Assembly: GCA_022605405.1 (NCBI GenBank)
Contig: JABYQQ010000013.1
Location: 496,001-560,000 of the forward strand
Direction: 5' to 3'
DNA: 64,000 nucleotides
From: Earliella scabrosa
Lineage: Eukaryota > Basidiomycota > Agaricomycetes > Polyporales > Polyporaceae
The notes beneath the pieces were generated by a model. That model searched no databases. It was not told the DNA's origin and saw only the letters and a program-made list of their open reading frames with translations. The stretch's first letter is position 1, and the number at the start of each line of letters is the position of its first letter. The translations under genes were made by a program, and so were the position numbers. Positions 10,656 to 22,194 of the stretch are shown in pieces.

Positions 10656-13279
10656 ATGCTCTCTGCCCCAATGGCTCCCGCACACGACGGTAACCTGCGA
10701 ACGCAGTCGCCGCCCTCGCCGCTGATCCTTGACGAAGTAGCGGTTGATGGACTCGAAATGCGGCCCCCGCCACTCAAGAGGATATGCTCAGGAAGAACTG
10801 AAGGCGACCTGAAGACGCTAACACAGTCCACGAAATCTGCTTGGACTGATCTAGCTACGGAGACGTGGCACCAGGTAAGCCGTTCATTTCGTTCGCGACG
10901 TCTTCCAACTGTGCCTGAGATGCCGTCCCCATAGATCGTGTCACACCTGCAGCCCTTGGACCTCCTTCGTCTCTATCATACCAGCAAGCAGTTTCACGCC
11001 TTCTTGAAAGTCCCGAAGGGCTCGCATACGACGCTGGAGTGGACGCGCGCGCGCGTTAACGTGCCGGAATACCCTCCATGTCCATCGTGGACGACAGAGC
11101 CTCTATTCGCTGCATTGTGTTTCGGTTGGTATTGCCAAGGGTGCGCGACGGAAGAAGATCATACCGTGCCTCTATGGGAGGTTGGGTACAGATATTGCGA
11201 GGAATGTAAACACGCAAGGCAAGCTGTCCAGAGATTTGTCCCCCTGAGTGCTCGGAAACTAACTTTGGGACTGGCAGAGTCCATCCGTTCAAGCACATTC
11301 CAACAGGTCCATATCTTCAGAAGTACATCACTCGGGTTGCATCTGTCATTCCCTCCATATACGGTGAGTGGTCTGTGACCATCGGTCGCTCACCGTCCTT
11401 ACCGGCTTATTAGTTCCGGGGATCACCGGGGGACAACGCTACCATCTTCCCCATGCGGAGCATCTCGAAGCTGAGCTAGCTGACGCGGCTACAGATATTG
11501 CCCAGACGGCAGTTCTCGGTAACTGGGCAAGAAGAGCGAGCGACGCCGTCGAGGTCTGTGGTCGTCGTTTCTTACGAGTCGTCCTATTGCATCAAACTGA
11601 CTGCAGCGCTGCAGCACGCACGTCTATGTTCTCAATGGCAAAAGGAATGCGACGATCGCCGCCGTCGGGCAATCAGGGTGCGCACCATGGCGCGTCGAAC
11701 GCAGTACGTAGGATACCAAGCCGTATTGTTTCCGTCAGTCATACCTTTGATTACAGAATATTCAAGCGGCTGTACGAATTGGGCTTCAAGAAGATCGACG
11801 TCGACTACTTGGGCAGAAACTATCAGGCTCTACCGGATTGGGCGCGAGAGTTTGTGAATCAACCAAAGGACCTCTCTGAGCAGGGCAAGTGGCATGCAAC
11901 TTCCTCCCCTGTTGATCTCAGCCAACGTTTCTTCTCCGCAGAATGGGTCGAGATCCGCCCGCTTCTCGAGCAGTTTTTCTCATCACGACAAGCACTCAGG
12001 ATCAGATTGGAAGAGAGAGACGCTTTCATACCTGTTCTGGAAATGTTCACCTCGGTAATGGCGCGTCACGCTCGTCGAGGAAGCTACGAGGTTGCTCCTC
12101 ACCCAGTGGACATGGTACACATTCCACAAGTGTCACAGATGCTCACCTCGTCGTCCGAGACGCAGCTGGACCTCGACAAACTCGAGACCGTTCTGCCTGC
12201 GCTAATCTCCGAATGGCGGGAGAACAGAGCACGAGTCGTACTCGCTCACCTTGGACACCCGATCCCAGACACGACCCGCGCGTTTCCCATGCGTAGCGGC
12301 CGCCCCCGAAGGGCCGCTATCCGTGCTTCAAGTAACCATTGCGCTCCCTTACTGAGTCCCACAGCCTTGTTCTATTGCAGGACATGCAGACAGCTCGTAC
12401 GCGCGCTCACGGCAATGACACACCGCTGCTGCTACGACGCGGATTTCAACTGGAGGTCGGCCACAGGGAATCCTGCTGAGAGCGGGAAGTTGCCAACGCT
12501 CGACGGAGAGCTATTTGACCACGCCTGCGTTGTGCACTTCCGAGGTCGTCTGCCTTGGAATCCGAAGTGCCTCTCGCCTTGTGTCGACCTGGCCAGCCGG
12601 ATGCTCGAGATGTGCGGGATTGGTACGGTTACTACGCGCGACGCTAGCGAAACGTTCGGGGACCACCCGGGCAGATTGATCTGCAAGCGATGCGGCCTTC
12701 GCGACAGGGGTGTCCTCGTCATGGGGTGGCGAACAGCGGTAAGCGACGCCGACGTTCACTGCATGCTCAGTCGACTAACTGTTGTCCAGGTGTGGCATGT
12801 ATTGAGCGAGCATCGCGGAGTGTACCGCAGCGAAGACTGGGGACTACTTCCTCCTCCCTTACAGCAACCGATCTGGACGCAGGAGAAGCTGAGCGCAAGC
12901 CAAGCGAGACAGGAGGCTGAACGCAGTGCGCACTGGACCTGTCAGCGCTGCCCATATCCGCTCTCAGAAGAGGGCTATGCGCAGCAGTATACGAAGGCTC
13001 ACCTGAATATTGCGTGAGTCAAGGTGTCTCTACTGTGGCATCATTGAAGTCTAACGCTGTGGGATGTTGGCCAGGCATCGCATCCGGAAGCCAGTGGAGG
13101 GTACCGACTATGTCGAGTGCTCAGACTCACCGGAGTGTCCGCGTCCTGCGATTCTGCTTGCATGCCAAGCATTGAAGGGGGCGAACCTAGACAGGGTGTG
13201 CAAGGGCGGGGAGAACATGAGGTCGCAAGGGTTAGTGTGCTTCGTCCGCCCGTCGCAGTGGTTGTATCTATCAGAATGA
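10656..13279 (+). CDS. F-box protein with C-terminal C2H2-like motif (left copy)
   Basis: Exon 1 (10656-10874) and exon 2 (10935-11363) join in phase 0 to give an F-box: ...TETWHQ / IVSHLQPLDLLRLYHTSKQF..., roughly residues 65-100. Next comes a Cys pair region (CxxC...CxxC, about residues 125-160) typical of basidiomycete F-box proteins. A helical stretch follows, LQHARLCSQWQ, then a 53-bp intron at about 11706-11758 linking to IFKRLYELGF in phase 2. The large downstream ORF runs to about 13015, interrupted by an intron near 12740-12789. The last exon (from about 13076) completes a CxxC...HxxxH motif (WTCQRCP... AHLNIAH) and ends at 13279. F-box proteins recruit substrates to SCF ubiquitin ligases; the substrate here is unknown. 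The region 11364-11620 contains an intron arrangement I could not resolve. The gene is duplicated intact in the right arm. Confidence 0.8.
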
Positions 13280-13575
13280 TGCAGTCTTGGGAGTATGATA
13301 CATATAACCTCGAGTCGACGTAGTGTCGTGGGGTTGGCCTGACGGGCCGACGGGCCGGGGGCTGCTTGGTGTTGTTTGTATATAGACGCCGACGGACGTG
13401 TTCGTCGCAGGCGGAGTTGGCGCTGCTGACTTGGAGCTTGCGACCACGACGGCCGCGAGGACGGTCTGCACGATCGAGTTGCTTTCAGAGCAGTCGGCGG
13501 GCATGACTCGAGCATCGTCGACGCTGCTCAGTCGGTGGGCACCACCACCATCGCCGTCCATCGGTATCCGACCGT

Positions 13576-13640
13576 CGTCGCCCATCATCGACCATCGTCG
13601 ACCATCGTCGACCATCGTCGCCCATCGCCGGCCATCGTCA
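13576..13640. repeat. 10-bp minisatellite (left arm)
   Basis: About six imperfect head-to-tail units of ATCGTCGACC and variants (CCATCGTCG, CCATCGCCG). The same number of units appears in the right arm at about 47738-47802, so the array has not changed length since the arms became identical. Confidence 0.8.
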
Positions 13641-13857
13641 TCCGCCTTGTCCTCCGCTGCCATTGCACTACGCATGCCGCGTGCATAGCATCCAACTCGT
13701 GCGCCGACGAGGACCATCGCGGTACGCTCCACCCTGTTGGCCTGTCGATGTTAATGTGCTTCTGATCTCCAGGTCTACCCTCTGCTGTTGACAGAAGTCC
13801 AATCGCCATCGTCGCCTATGGCAGTGTTGTCAATCGGACTGGTGTCGGACTGCCGCC

Positions 13858-14545
13858 GTGGTATGTACTGCGTCTGGCTTCGTTCTCCATCTCGCTGACG
13901 AGCTCCATACCTGTTCCGCAGTGCGGCTCGTCCGCAGCAGCTAGTGCACCCACACCAACCCAACTCGTCCCCGCTCTGCCAGCGATCCATCGTCCTGATG
14001 TCTGCACACCGCGGCGGGGTCCGCGAAGACGAACGCGTGCACGGGCACGCCTCCTGGACCCACGAGCGGCGGAGCGCCTGGAACTGCCCGTCGTCGATGA
14101 TGGACGCGAGTCGCTTGTTCGGGGGCTGAGCCCGAACGTCTCCGCGCCCGTGCCCTACGGGCTGCGGATCGTCGGGTCTTCGGGGTAGATTTCGAGCAGG
14201 GGCAGGGCGTCGAGCGCGTCGGTGAAGTCCTGCGGGGGTGGGCCCTGATGGAAGGGGGGCGTCGCGCCGATCAGGGAGGCAGGGATCTGTGCCTCGGTCG
14301 AGATGCCCTTGGGGGGTCTCGGTTCCCGCCTCCTCTTATGAATCCACACATGCACCTCTCACGCCGGACTGTTGCTGGACTGCCGCCAGGATACTGCGGT
14401 ATGTTCTCCCCATCTGGCTTCGTTCTCCATCCCGCTGACGAGCTCCATACGCAGTGCGGCTCGTCCGCAGCAGCTGGTGCACCCACACCAGCCCAACTCG
14501 GGCCCGCTCTGCTAGCGATCAACCCCCCTGCTATTGACCTAGGCT
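13858..14545 (+). repeat. nested direct repeat of about 150 bp inside the arm
   Basis: Segments 13858-14005 and 14397-14540 share a long similar stretch (GGTATGT... TCTGGCTTCGTTCTCCATC ... GCAGTGCGGCTCGTCCGCAG ... CACCCACACCA). Both units look like donor, branch-point and acceptor followed by an exon beginning Cys-Gly-Ser-Ser-Ala-Ala-Ala, so they may be a duplicated gene fragment. Between them (14155-14290, minus strand) is a GC-rich open frame with the segment TDALDALPLLEIYPEDP. All of this is mirrored in the right arm. Confidence 0.7.
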
Positions 14546-14781
14546 CACGCTCGTCCCCGACTCGCGCACAAAGCCACAAGCAACGATGTGCCCTAACATC
14601 GTGTTTCGGGCAGCACTCCATGACGGTATGTCGATCCCGCGACAGCGTTGCTATCGACTTCTGATATGTCCACCGCTTTCCTTCGTTCACGACTTGTCCC
14701 GAGGTTCGTCAACACTTCGGAAGGATGAGCTGCGCTGGTGCTTATGGTAGTTGACGAGTTTGTTGCCTGTAGGCATGTATC

Positions 14782-15796
14782 ATGTCAGGTGTTCCGCCGG
14801 ACGGTGTCAATGAGCATGCGTTCCAAACGCCCGTGATTGCCGCGACTCGTAAGGTCTCGTCCGCCCCCATGCGTGTAGATAAGAGCCAAAGGTTCAATAT
14901 CATGCCGAGCGCCACAACGTCTTTGTCTTCGTCGTCCAGGCTCTCGCTGCTTCTTCGGTGGCGCATACTTCCTCCAACGACGATGATGACCACACCCGAC
15001 TCGTGAGTTTCCGAAGTGTTTGCTCAGGACGGTTCTGATCCTCGCAATCCAGTGTTACACCGAGCCCTCTGTTCGGCACTATATACGTCTCCTATTCTTA
15101 TGTCGACAGCGTGGAAGGCGCAGCGAAGCCGCATCCAAAGTGGCGCAACATGAGTGTCGTGTTGGCAGATGCGGGTCATGGGGAAGGTAGATTCATGTTT
15201 TTGCGCACCTCTGGACACTCACATACATATTACCACAGTTGCCCTGCTGGTGAAGGAACCCCGGTGCATCTTGTGCGGCTACGGCCCTACGATGCATGCT
15301 TCGATGATCGTGGGCAATGATGCAGAATTCGAATTCGACCAGGTCATTCTCGTGTTGGTCTCTTCTCATACTCTTTCTGAACGACTTCGATTGTCAGGAC
15401 TCTCGCATGGTCAGCTGGACGGCACCCGGACAAGGAGATAGACGGCTGCTCTTCTGGCTTCCGGAAGAGTTCACAGCGTTCGTTTCACTCGTCGAGCCTG
15501 CCGCAGGCTCATCGACTCGGGGAGCACACGGTGACGCAGCACTCAGTGTATTTGCGAACACCTACACCCAGATGCTCTTGAGCATCTCTGCGAAAGGCTT
15601 TGCGCCAGACCGGCTCAACGCTGGGCAACCGCGAGACGAGGACATGTCAGCCGAGCTGGGTTGCCCGTGCCTTGGTTTGAGCTCGGATACGGACGAGGGG
15701 ACAAGCGATGGCGAGACATCGGCGGAGGTTCTGGCTCTGTTCTCTGCCGGAGACGTTGGTGGAAGCGTGTATCCTTCGCGGCGTCACAGTATATAG
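14782..15796 (+). CDS. h​ypothetical protein, acidic C-terminus
   Basis: A chain of exons can be joined in frame. The first coding block (from an ATG at 14782) ends at a GTGAGT donor near 15004. The second (from about 15052) reads ...SPLFGTIYVSYSYVDSVEG... and ends ...LADAGHGE. The third (from about 15240) reads VALLVKEPRCILCGYGP... The fourth (from about 15399) runs to a stop at 15796. The last exon holds FWLPEEFTAFVSLVEP, a block FANTYTQML and an acidic Ser/Thr/Asp/Glu-rich tail. A Cys pair (CxxC) sits in CILCGYG. I do not recognise the family. The choice of frame in the first exon is uncertain because a second frame is also open there. It starts about 150 bp inside the inner edge of the left arm. 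Confidence 0.6.
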
Positions 15797-16468
15797 GTTT
15801 CATGGCTTCACTCTTGTAGGATCATGCGATGCTGACTCGAGGTCTTACCCTGCACGATCCGTAGCGCCGTTGGATCAGTCGCGGCGTCGGTGTACAATCG
15901 ATGCTATATCCTGTAACGGGGCAACCAGCGCCGATGTGCTGGTGGAGCAGTCCGTGCATCTAGGCCACACGCCGACGTCTCCTTGAACACGGTGTACGAG
16001 AGAGCTGGGTCGATGCGCCAGACCGTCGCCGCGTACAGGCTGCTGCTTGAGACCGAACTCGTGCTCCGCGGGCCGGATGCGATATCCGAATCACCGTTGG
16101 GCGCGTCGACGCCTGCAGAATGAATGAGTACTCGATGTGTTCATCCACGATGGTTGCTCCGACGGTCGCCCTCCCTTCCGTTGTTGAGGCTGCTCGGGTG
16201 ATCGCATCAGGGCGCTATGGGGAATCCGACGTCTCTAAGTCGTCCAATATAATGGTATGAGCCAGTAGCATTGCAGAGCCCGATGTACACCAGACATCCT
16301 GGATATACCCTGTAACAGCGATTGCGAAGAGCAGAAGCAGAAGGACGAAAGGAAGCGCCGTTGCACCGCCTCCCTTGGTCGGACCATGCCATATAGTATA
16401 TGATTCATACGACGAAGGGGGAGAGACTGTCGGAACGCGAGCGCGAACCTTCTCCCCCGCTCCCCAAC
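15797..16468. other. intergenic region between convergent genes
   Basis: I see no supported gene. Short open frames on both strands have no consistent splice chain. The neighbouring genes converge here, so it likely holds two 3' ends. Confidence 0.4.
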
Positions 16469-17817
16469 CTAGAGAGCCTCGTCCTCACTTTGCCCTTCGG
16501 TGGGGTCTGTAGGAGTCGCGGTAGGTGCACCTCGCAACTTCTGGAACCTGATCGACTCGACTGCGGCGCAAGAGAGCTATAGCACGGATGAGTGGTATTC
16601 ATATCAGCGTACGCTGAGTTGGTAGCGAACGGGCTACATACCGCCTTCCGTATCCTCCTCATACGGCTGTACACATCCTCCAGCTCGGTCACGGCCAGAA
16701 CCAGCTGGGCGACATCGATCTCGGCTACCTCCCCGATGCCAGAGAGGGTCCTCGGGACCTGCGCATCTTGCGTTACTATTCTCTACGTGTGTGTGAATGA
16801 ATAGTCTGACGTGACATGGGTGGGAGCCCGGGCCTGTGCTTACCCGCAAGTCTGTGAGACAGCGAGTGTGCTGTTCTCGTTGGGTGACCAAAGCACGGTG
16901 GAGGTCCACCAGTGGACGTAGCAGCATGTCAAGATCCGTCTGGAGTATGCCATCGTGGGCGAATTGCAGCACGGACCAAGTGAAGTCCGCATTCCTCGTG
17001 TTTTGGCGTATAGAACCCATACGAGCATACCACAAGCCTCGAAGTTGCGCAAGCAGTGTGCAAGCGGCATCGACAGTGTCGTCCTCGGACATTGCGTTAG
17101 CTAGAGGACGCAGGGCGGTATCGACGTCAACCTGGCGTCATGAAGTCACGGGTGAGCAATTCCTCAAGTCTCATTGATAAGGACAACTCACGGATGCGTT
17201 GTCGAAGAACGTGAAGTATGACGCCCACGCCTTCATAGTCTCTTTGACGAGGACCTGTTCGTTGAATACCTCGCGTAGGTAGTTCTCCATCGTGGTGCAA
17301 ATGCGTTGCAGCATACGATGGTCTTCCGTCGACATCGTTGCGATAGAGTGCATGTAACAAAGACGCGCCTGACATCGATCATGAGCCTCGGCGAAGCGAA
17401 ACCACGATGGCGAAGACTACGCGCTCACCTGCAAACCCAGGGCCTCGAGCAACTCGAGCTTATTGCTGTACTGCCCCAATTGATGAGACACAGACGACAT
17501 CCCCCCTAGCCTTTGCATCACGAGGATACCTCGCCGGATGCGCTCTCTCGCTATGGTGCGAGGTGACGAGTGTAGGCTACGAACGACGAGCCCCGGAAGA
17601 TAGTCGTCCCAGTCTTCCGGTTGATACGTCAACTCGAAGTCGTCCAGAAGCCTGCACTTGAGGTTAGAGCAGGCGTAGTCTGTGATAACTGGACGACGGC
17701 GGCTCACATAGAGATCTCGAGATGCATGTCGGCTGCGAGCTGAGCATTGGCCAATCGCAATTGCTCAACTTTCGAACGGGCTGCATCCAATGAAACAATG
17801 GTTGACGACTTAGACAT
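16469..17817 (-). CDS. long-helix protein, family member 2 (unknown function)
   Basis: The minus-strand start at 17817 begins Met-Ser-Lys-Ser-Ser and a helical N-terminus. Later exons read, in order: ...QLGQYSNKLELLEALGLQ (about 17.44-17.7 kb); a block with TMENYLREVFNEQVLVKETM (about 17.19-17.37 kb); DTALRPLANAMS... DLHRALVTQREQHTR (about 16.86-17.13 kb); GIGEVAEIDVAQLVLAVTEL (about 16.64-16.75 kb); and a short last exon ending in an acidic tail and stop at 16469. Introns carry GTGAGC, GTGAGT, GTAAGC and GTATGT donors. The layout (short helical N-terminus, central alpha-helical domain, no membrane segment) matches the genes at 4261-5573 and 33159-34326. Function unknown. The exon 1 to exon 2 junction is unresolved. 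Confidence 0.7.
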
Positions 17818-18536
17818 GGTCAAATACAATAGGTCGATCAGGGAGTTGCAACGACGAGGCGAGGAGGTAGTGGTGAAGCAACTCAGTTGGGAGGAGAGAG
17901 CACAAGTCAACGAATGGCGTCCCCGACCGACCATATAAACGAGCTTCCTTTGTTACGGCCTTGGCGTCTGAATCTGTCATGAGGTTAGTCGCGGACACGT
18001 GAGCAATTCGCGTGAACGATGGCCGATTACAAGTCCTTGGTGCGAAGCTCACCGCTGTGTCTTGTGGATTCCTGCAGTGTAAATAGATCAGCACACTGGC
18101 AGGAGGACCTGTGATGAGGAGCCATACGGGCCTGCCAGTGATGATGTCACGAAGTTGAACTGTTTGTCTCGTATTACCAACTTGGTCTTGACATCATGAT
18201 CAGAGCGACGCTTGAGCCAGTCTAAGGCGCAGGTTCGCACTAGTACTCCGACCTTGCAATTGCCAGTTTGCGGATGGAAGTTTATTCCGATGTATGAGGA
18301 ACTAAAGGCTGCCAGCTAGCGAGCCTAGATGGAAGTGATCTCCGCCGACGGCGAGAGAGTGCATCTAGAGTTGATCCGACAGAGTCTGGACAAACAGCGC
18401 GGTGAAGAGAGATAGGCTAATGGGTGTAGAGATGTTGGTGTGCTCATGTGGGTGACTCGGGAGTCGGAACCTTATGGCAGGGTGCAAGTTGTTTGTAACG
18501 ACCAAACAATGCCTTATATGGCGGGACAGCCGTGGG
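17818..18536. other. upstream region of the helical gene
   Basis: No gene supported. A minus-strand frame at 17810-18094 is open but lacks protein character beyond composition. The interval probably contains the promoter of the gene starting at 17817. Confidence 0.35.
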
Positions 18537-18563
18537 ACGCGTCCTGGACGCGTCTTGACGCGT
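18537..18563. promoter_or_regulatory. triple ACGCGT (MCB-like) cluster
   Basis: Three perfect ACGCGT hexamers start at 18537, 18548 and 18558, spaced 11 and 10 bp, so they fall on one face of the helix. ACGCGT is the MluI cell-cycle box bound by MBF in fungi to drive G1/S transcription. The cluster lies between divergent genes (17817 minus and 19095 plus) and could serve either. The role is inferred from motif and position only. Confidence 0.5.
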
Positions 18564-19094
18564 CTTGATAGCTACGGGTCAGGTTATGGTTGCTTTTTGC
18601 ACTCCTGAAGACCTCAAAGCACTCAAATCGCCCCCGCGCGGTCAGATCTTACCATATCGTGTGCGGAGCACTTTCTGATACTAGACGCTGAACCTTCCGT
18701 CGGATAAGGCTTGCTTGTCGGAGTTTAAAATGCAAATGGCAAGCAACTAGTGGACTAAGGCTATGAACTAGCGCAGCCGCTGTTGTCGTCCTGATGGTCC
18801 GACTCCATCAACCAACAAGTACCTTTGTAGTCCTCCATGGCCATGTTCACCAACCTCCTTCGCTGTCACAAAAGTCATCGTAGCAACGGTTGCCCTTCGG
18901 TTTTGAGGAAAGCCGTTTGTGCGCGTCACCAGCGGCGTATATCATGCTTCACCTCGTGGTTCAGGACATTCGAACTCCCACCCTCAAACTACTGATCAAT
19001 AATTGGGTCTGTCTAACAGCCGATGCATGTTATGGACGAAACTTACTCGCACAAACCATAGCTACGCACGCAGTGCCACTCGAACAGTCTCGAC
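18564..19094. promoter_or_regulatory. probable 5' region of the 19-22 kb gene
   Basis: No gene seen. A frame at 18890-19117 is open but its reading is not convincing. The interval most likely holds the promoter and 5' UTR of the gene starting at 19095. Confidence 0.35.
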
Positions 19095-22066
19095 ATGACT
19101 TCTACTCAAGATTTTAGGTACACCGTGCCCTCGCAGTCACCTGCGCCCCGATCGGATCAATTTCACTGGGAACCGGGGTACCAGCCGCGGACGCAACACT
19201 CACAGGAGCCGTATGCGGGCGTGCAGCATGTACAGCCTGTTCCAGGCCAGTACTACGCCCACGAGGATGCGCATCATGGTTCGCAGTATCCCATGCAAGG
19301 CGCTCGCCTAGGGGCACAGCATACTCCGCCGGTGTATCAGACACATGCCCCCAGAACGGGTCATGGATCATATGCGCACTTGAACCCCCCGTACACCTTC
19401 GCGCCGCCTTCGAACGGGTATCAGCGATCTGTAGGCTCGCAACTGTACGGTCAGAATGTGCTGCCCTCTTATCAACCCCACTCTGGGCCGGGACCGCAAT
19501 ACCCGTTCATACCGTCAGGATGGGGAGAGTATACTCTACGGCCACCGGAAGTAGCATCCCACCACCACCAGGCACAACAACAGCAGTCACAGCCACAGCC
19601 CTCTCATGGCCATCCCCAGACTCAGTACACCCCCGTCGCGACTGCGCCGCATTCGTCTTTCTCGAGCTCCCAACCTCCACAGTTTGGTCTCCGAGTCCCA
19701 GCCCCTCAAACACCCAAGCCGCCGGGCGCTGCTCCCTCGCAGACATTCCACGGGCAACCGCACATTTCCAACCCTCCATCGAGCACGAACCATGATACTG
19801 CTCCGTCATCTACAGCTGGGGTTGCGCCGACATCCAGTTCTAGGCGTTCACCAGCCGGTGCGACGCCGGCCGCATCTACTCATTCCGCACCCGCGAACGA
19901 ACCACGCAAACGCTTCTCGCTCCCCACAGGCTGTACGGTCGATTCACTCTTAAGTTCTGGTTTCGTGCCGCCTATGACAACGATCGGACCACCCATGGTA
20001 TGGATATAGATTGCTGACCTTGAGACTCAGTCAGAACTGACCTGCGTTGTAGACCAGAGAGGAGCGTAGCGCGTTGTTTCACTCGCTCCCTGGACATGAC
20101 CAGCGGGCCATCCTCGAGCTCTTCTTGAAAGAATTTCAAGAACGGGAGGGAAAGATGGATGTCGACTACGAGGACATGGTGACCCAACTTTGTACCAGAC
20201 TTAACGTGTACTGATGCAAATTGGGACGACACAGCCAACGTTTGTCGAGACGACACGATCTTCTGGAACTAATCCCCAAAGCGAACCAAGCCGCAAGGGT
20301 GACGCCACGAACAGTACATCCTTCACGCCGACGACCAACGCAAACAGTTCTCGCCCTAAACGAGCTCGATTCAGCACTACGGTCGAAGACGCTGCATCGG
20401 TATGTACAAGCAAAGCAACGCGGGTACAATAACTGAGCGCATTCATTGCAGGATTCCGACAACGAAACAGTTCGCATTGCTACTGGAGACAAGGGAAAGG
20501 TAGAGTACATCGTCCTCTTCCTTCTGCCATCGTTCTTCATCAATCTCCCGATCCGTTGCAGCAACGAGAGACTCGCTCTTATACCACATACGGACACAGC
20601 ACTAACTCCTCATACCGAGCCAGTCCCAACACCGCCGCAGGACCCACGCATTCTTCCCATGGCAACACGCACATCAACGTCGTCCTTCTGGATGCTATGC
20701 ACTCCATTAAAGAAGACGTCAACAAGAGGTTCGATAACGTAGAGTGAGATATGTCTTGTCGATGCATTTGGGTGTATTATTGACGTTTGATCCAGAACCA
20801 CGATCGAGGGCATCAAGACAAAGATCACTGAGATGGAGACGCCCTCCTCTCCTTCCGTACACTACACGCCTTCGTGGAAGAAGAAGCCACGCGCACGATC
20901 CGTTGCGGCCAGGATTCGGCGTGCGAACGGTGGCGAGGATTTCTCAGAGGACATCGCGGCGATGGCTTCAGACCACGAAAACGCAAATGACACGGGGTCC
21001 AGGTCTCCTGTGCGAGATCAGCAGCGGACTTCTGCTGCACCTCCCAACACGCAGCGGGATGAAGATAGTGAGAAGGAACATCTCAAACAGCTCGGGGTAT
21101 GTCTTCCCTGGTCTAATGCCTCGCTGTCATTCTCAGCTACGTTCGCAGGTGTATGTACGAATCCATTTCGACGAAGAAGTCCTCGGTATCAAGAGCTCGA
21201 AGGAACTTCCTAAGAGGTTTCCCGCTCTCTCCGATATCGAGGCCAACGCGTACACCCAAGCTTCCGGCCCGATCATTACAAGCCGGGAGACATTCCGTAT
21301 GGACTTCACTCGAGGATGGCACACGTTCCCTCTGAATGTGGAGGCGGGCGACTTCGCCACTACGGACTTCCTCAATGCGGTCGAAGGGGGCAACGCGTAC
21401 AATGACCCGCCAGTACCTGCCCGTTTCCTGACGAGGAAACAGGTCGCGGACGCATTGAGCGGACACGTTGACCACCTCCGCGCGCAGTACAAGAAGCTCA
21501 CAGCGCCCCAGACGCCGCAGAGTCTCCTGAAGCAAGTGGAAATCGACTCTCGAAGAAAGCGGCGGCGCGTCAAAGGACGGTGAGTTCGTAGAGGTAGGAG
21601 ACATGCAAGTACTCATGAGAACGACCTTTTGTAGACCCTCCACAAGCGACTTGCCTTCGTGTCTGATCGCGCCTCCGGCCTACGCAGACATTGCCTCTTG
21701 CTCAGCAAGCTCGAGCCAGGGCATGTCAGCCCGGATGAGCCAGCCGTTCCCGGGGATCCCAGCTGTCGAACCTTCTTCATTCTCGAAGCGGAATGGCAAA
21801 GCCAAGAGTACAAGGCGTTCATGCGAGGAGGGCTTGACAAGATGTTGAAGGCCGCACGCAAGAGTTCAGGGGGCAATCAACCCCGGGAGCGACTTGAACG
21901 CCCGGAGCCTAAGGTGGTCAACTCGCGAGCCCCGAGGGGATTGTGGCGGAACTGTTACAGTCAGGCTTGGCTTCAGAAGTTGATGCCCCACCAACATCAC
22001 GCCTTGCAGATTATCGATGAGGACTACGACTTCTCCCTGGATTGCCGTGTAGATGACTTCGACTAG
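19095..22066 (+). CDS. large protein of an uncharacterised fungal family
   Basis: Exons deduced by phase: 19095-19997, 20053-20178, 20235-20399, 20452-20499, 20562-20743, 20796-21096, 21149-about 21560, and a last exon from about 21634 to the stop at 22066. The first exon is a low-complexity region rich in Gln, Tyr, Pro, Ser and His (about 300 residues, prion-like composition). The middle holds a basic patch (SWKKKPRARS) and acidic stretches. The C-terminal third is globular: RIHFDEEVLGIKSS..., PLNVEAGDFATTDFLNAVEGG, a basic RRKRRR run, then LLLSKLEPGHVSPDE and APRGLWRNCYSQAWLQKL. That C-terminal pattern resembles a family I remember as common and unnamed in Agaricomycetes. The last intron does not close in phase with its good GTGAGT donor; an upstream weak donor would be needed. 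Function unknown; nuclear location is only suggested by the basic runs. Confidence 0.75.
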
Positions 22067-22194
22067 CGTTGCAGGGATGAGTGGCCACGACCTATAGCTT
22101 GTAGCCTCTTGTAGCTCGGGACTACTTGCACAATCTAATCCATATGGCTGACGGAGCGGTGCCAGAGTATCACCGTGTCGCGCCCTTTCCTCGC

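Larger units (their letters stand above)
8219..14632 (+). repeat. left arm of a 6.4-kb inverted duplication
   Basis: The left arm is matched in reverse complement by 46749-53716. Paired coordinates sum to 61935 near the outer end, 61928 through the F-box gene and 61378 toward the inner end. The changes are explained by a 7-bp tandem duplication near 9558 (present only in the right arm) and a 550-bp insertion in the right arm. I see only isolated substitutions in the core, for example near 8269 and 8312. Both edges degrade into diverged homology: the outer one at about 8219-8246, the inner one at about 14562-14632. The arm contains an F-box gene, hairpin, poly-proline ORF, minisatellite and nested direct repeats. 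Apart from those features, stretches 8246-8800, 9360-10650 and 13280-14600 show only unassigned ORFs. Confidence 0.95.
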
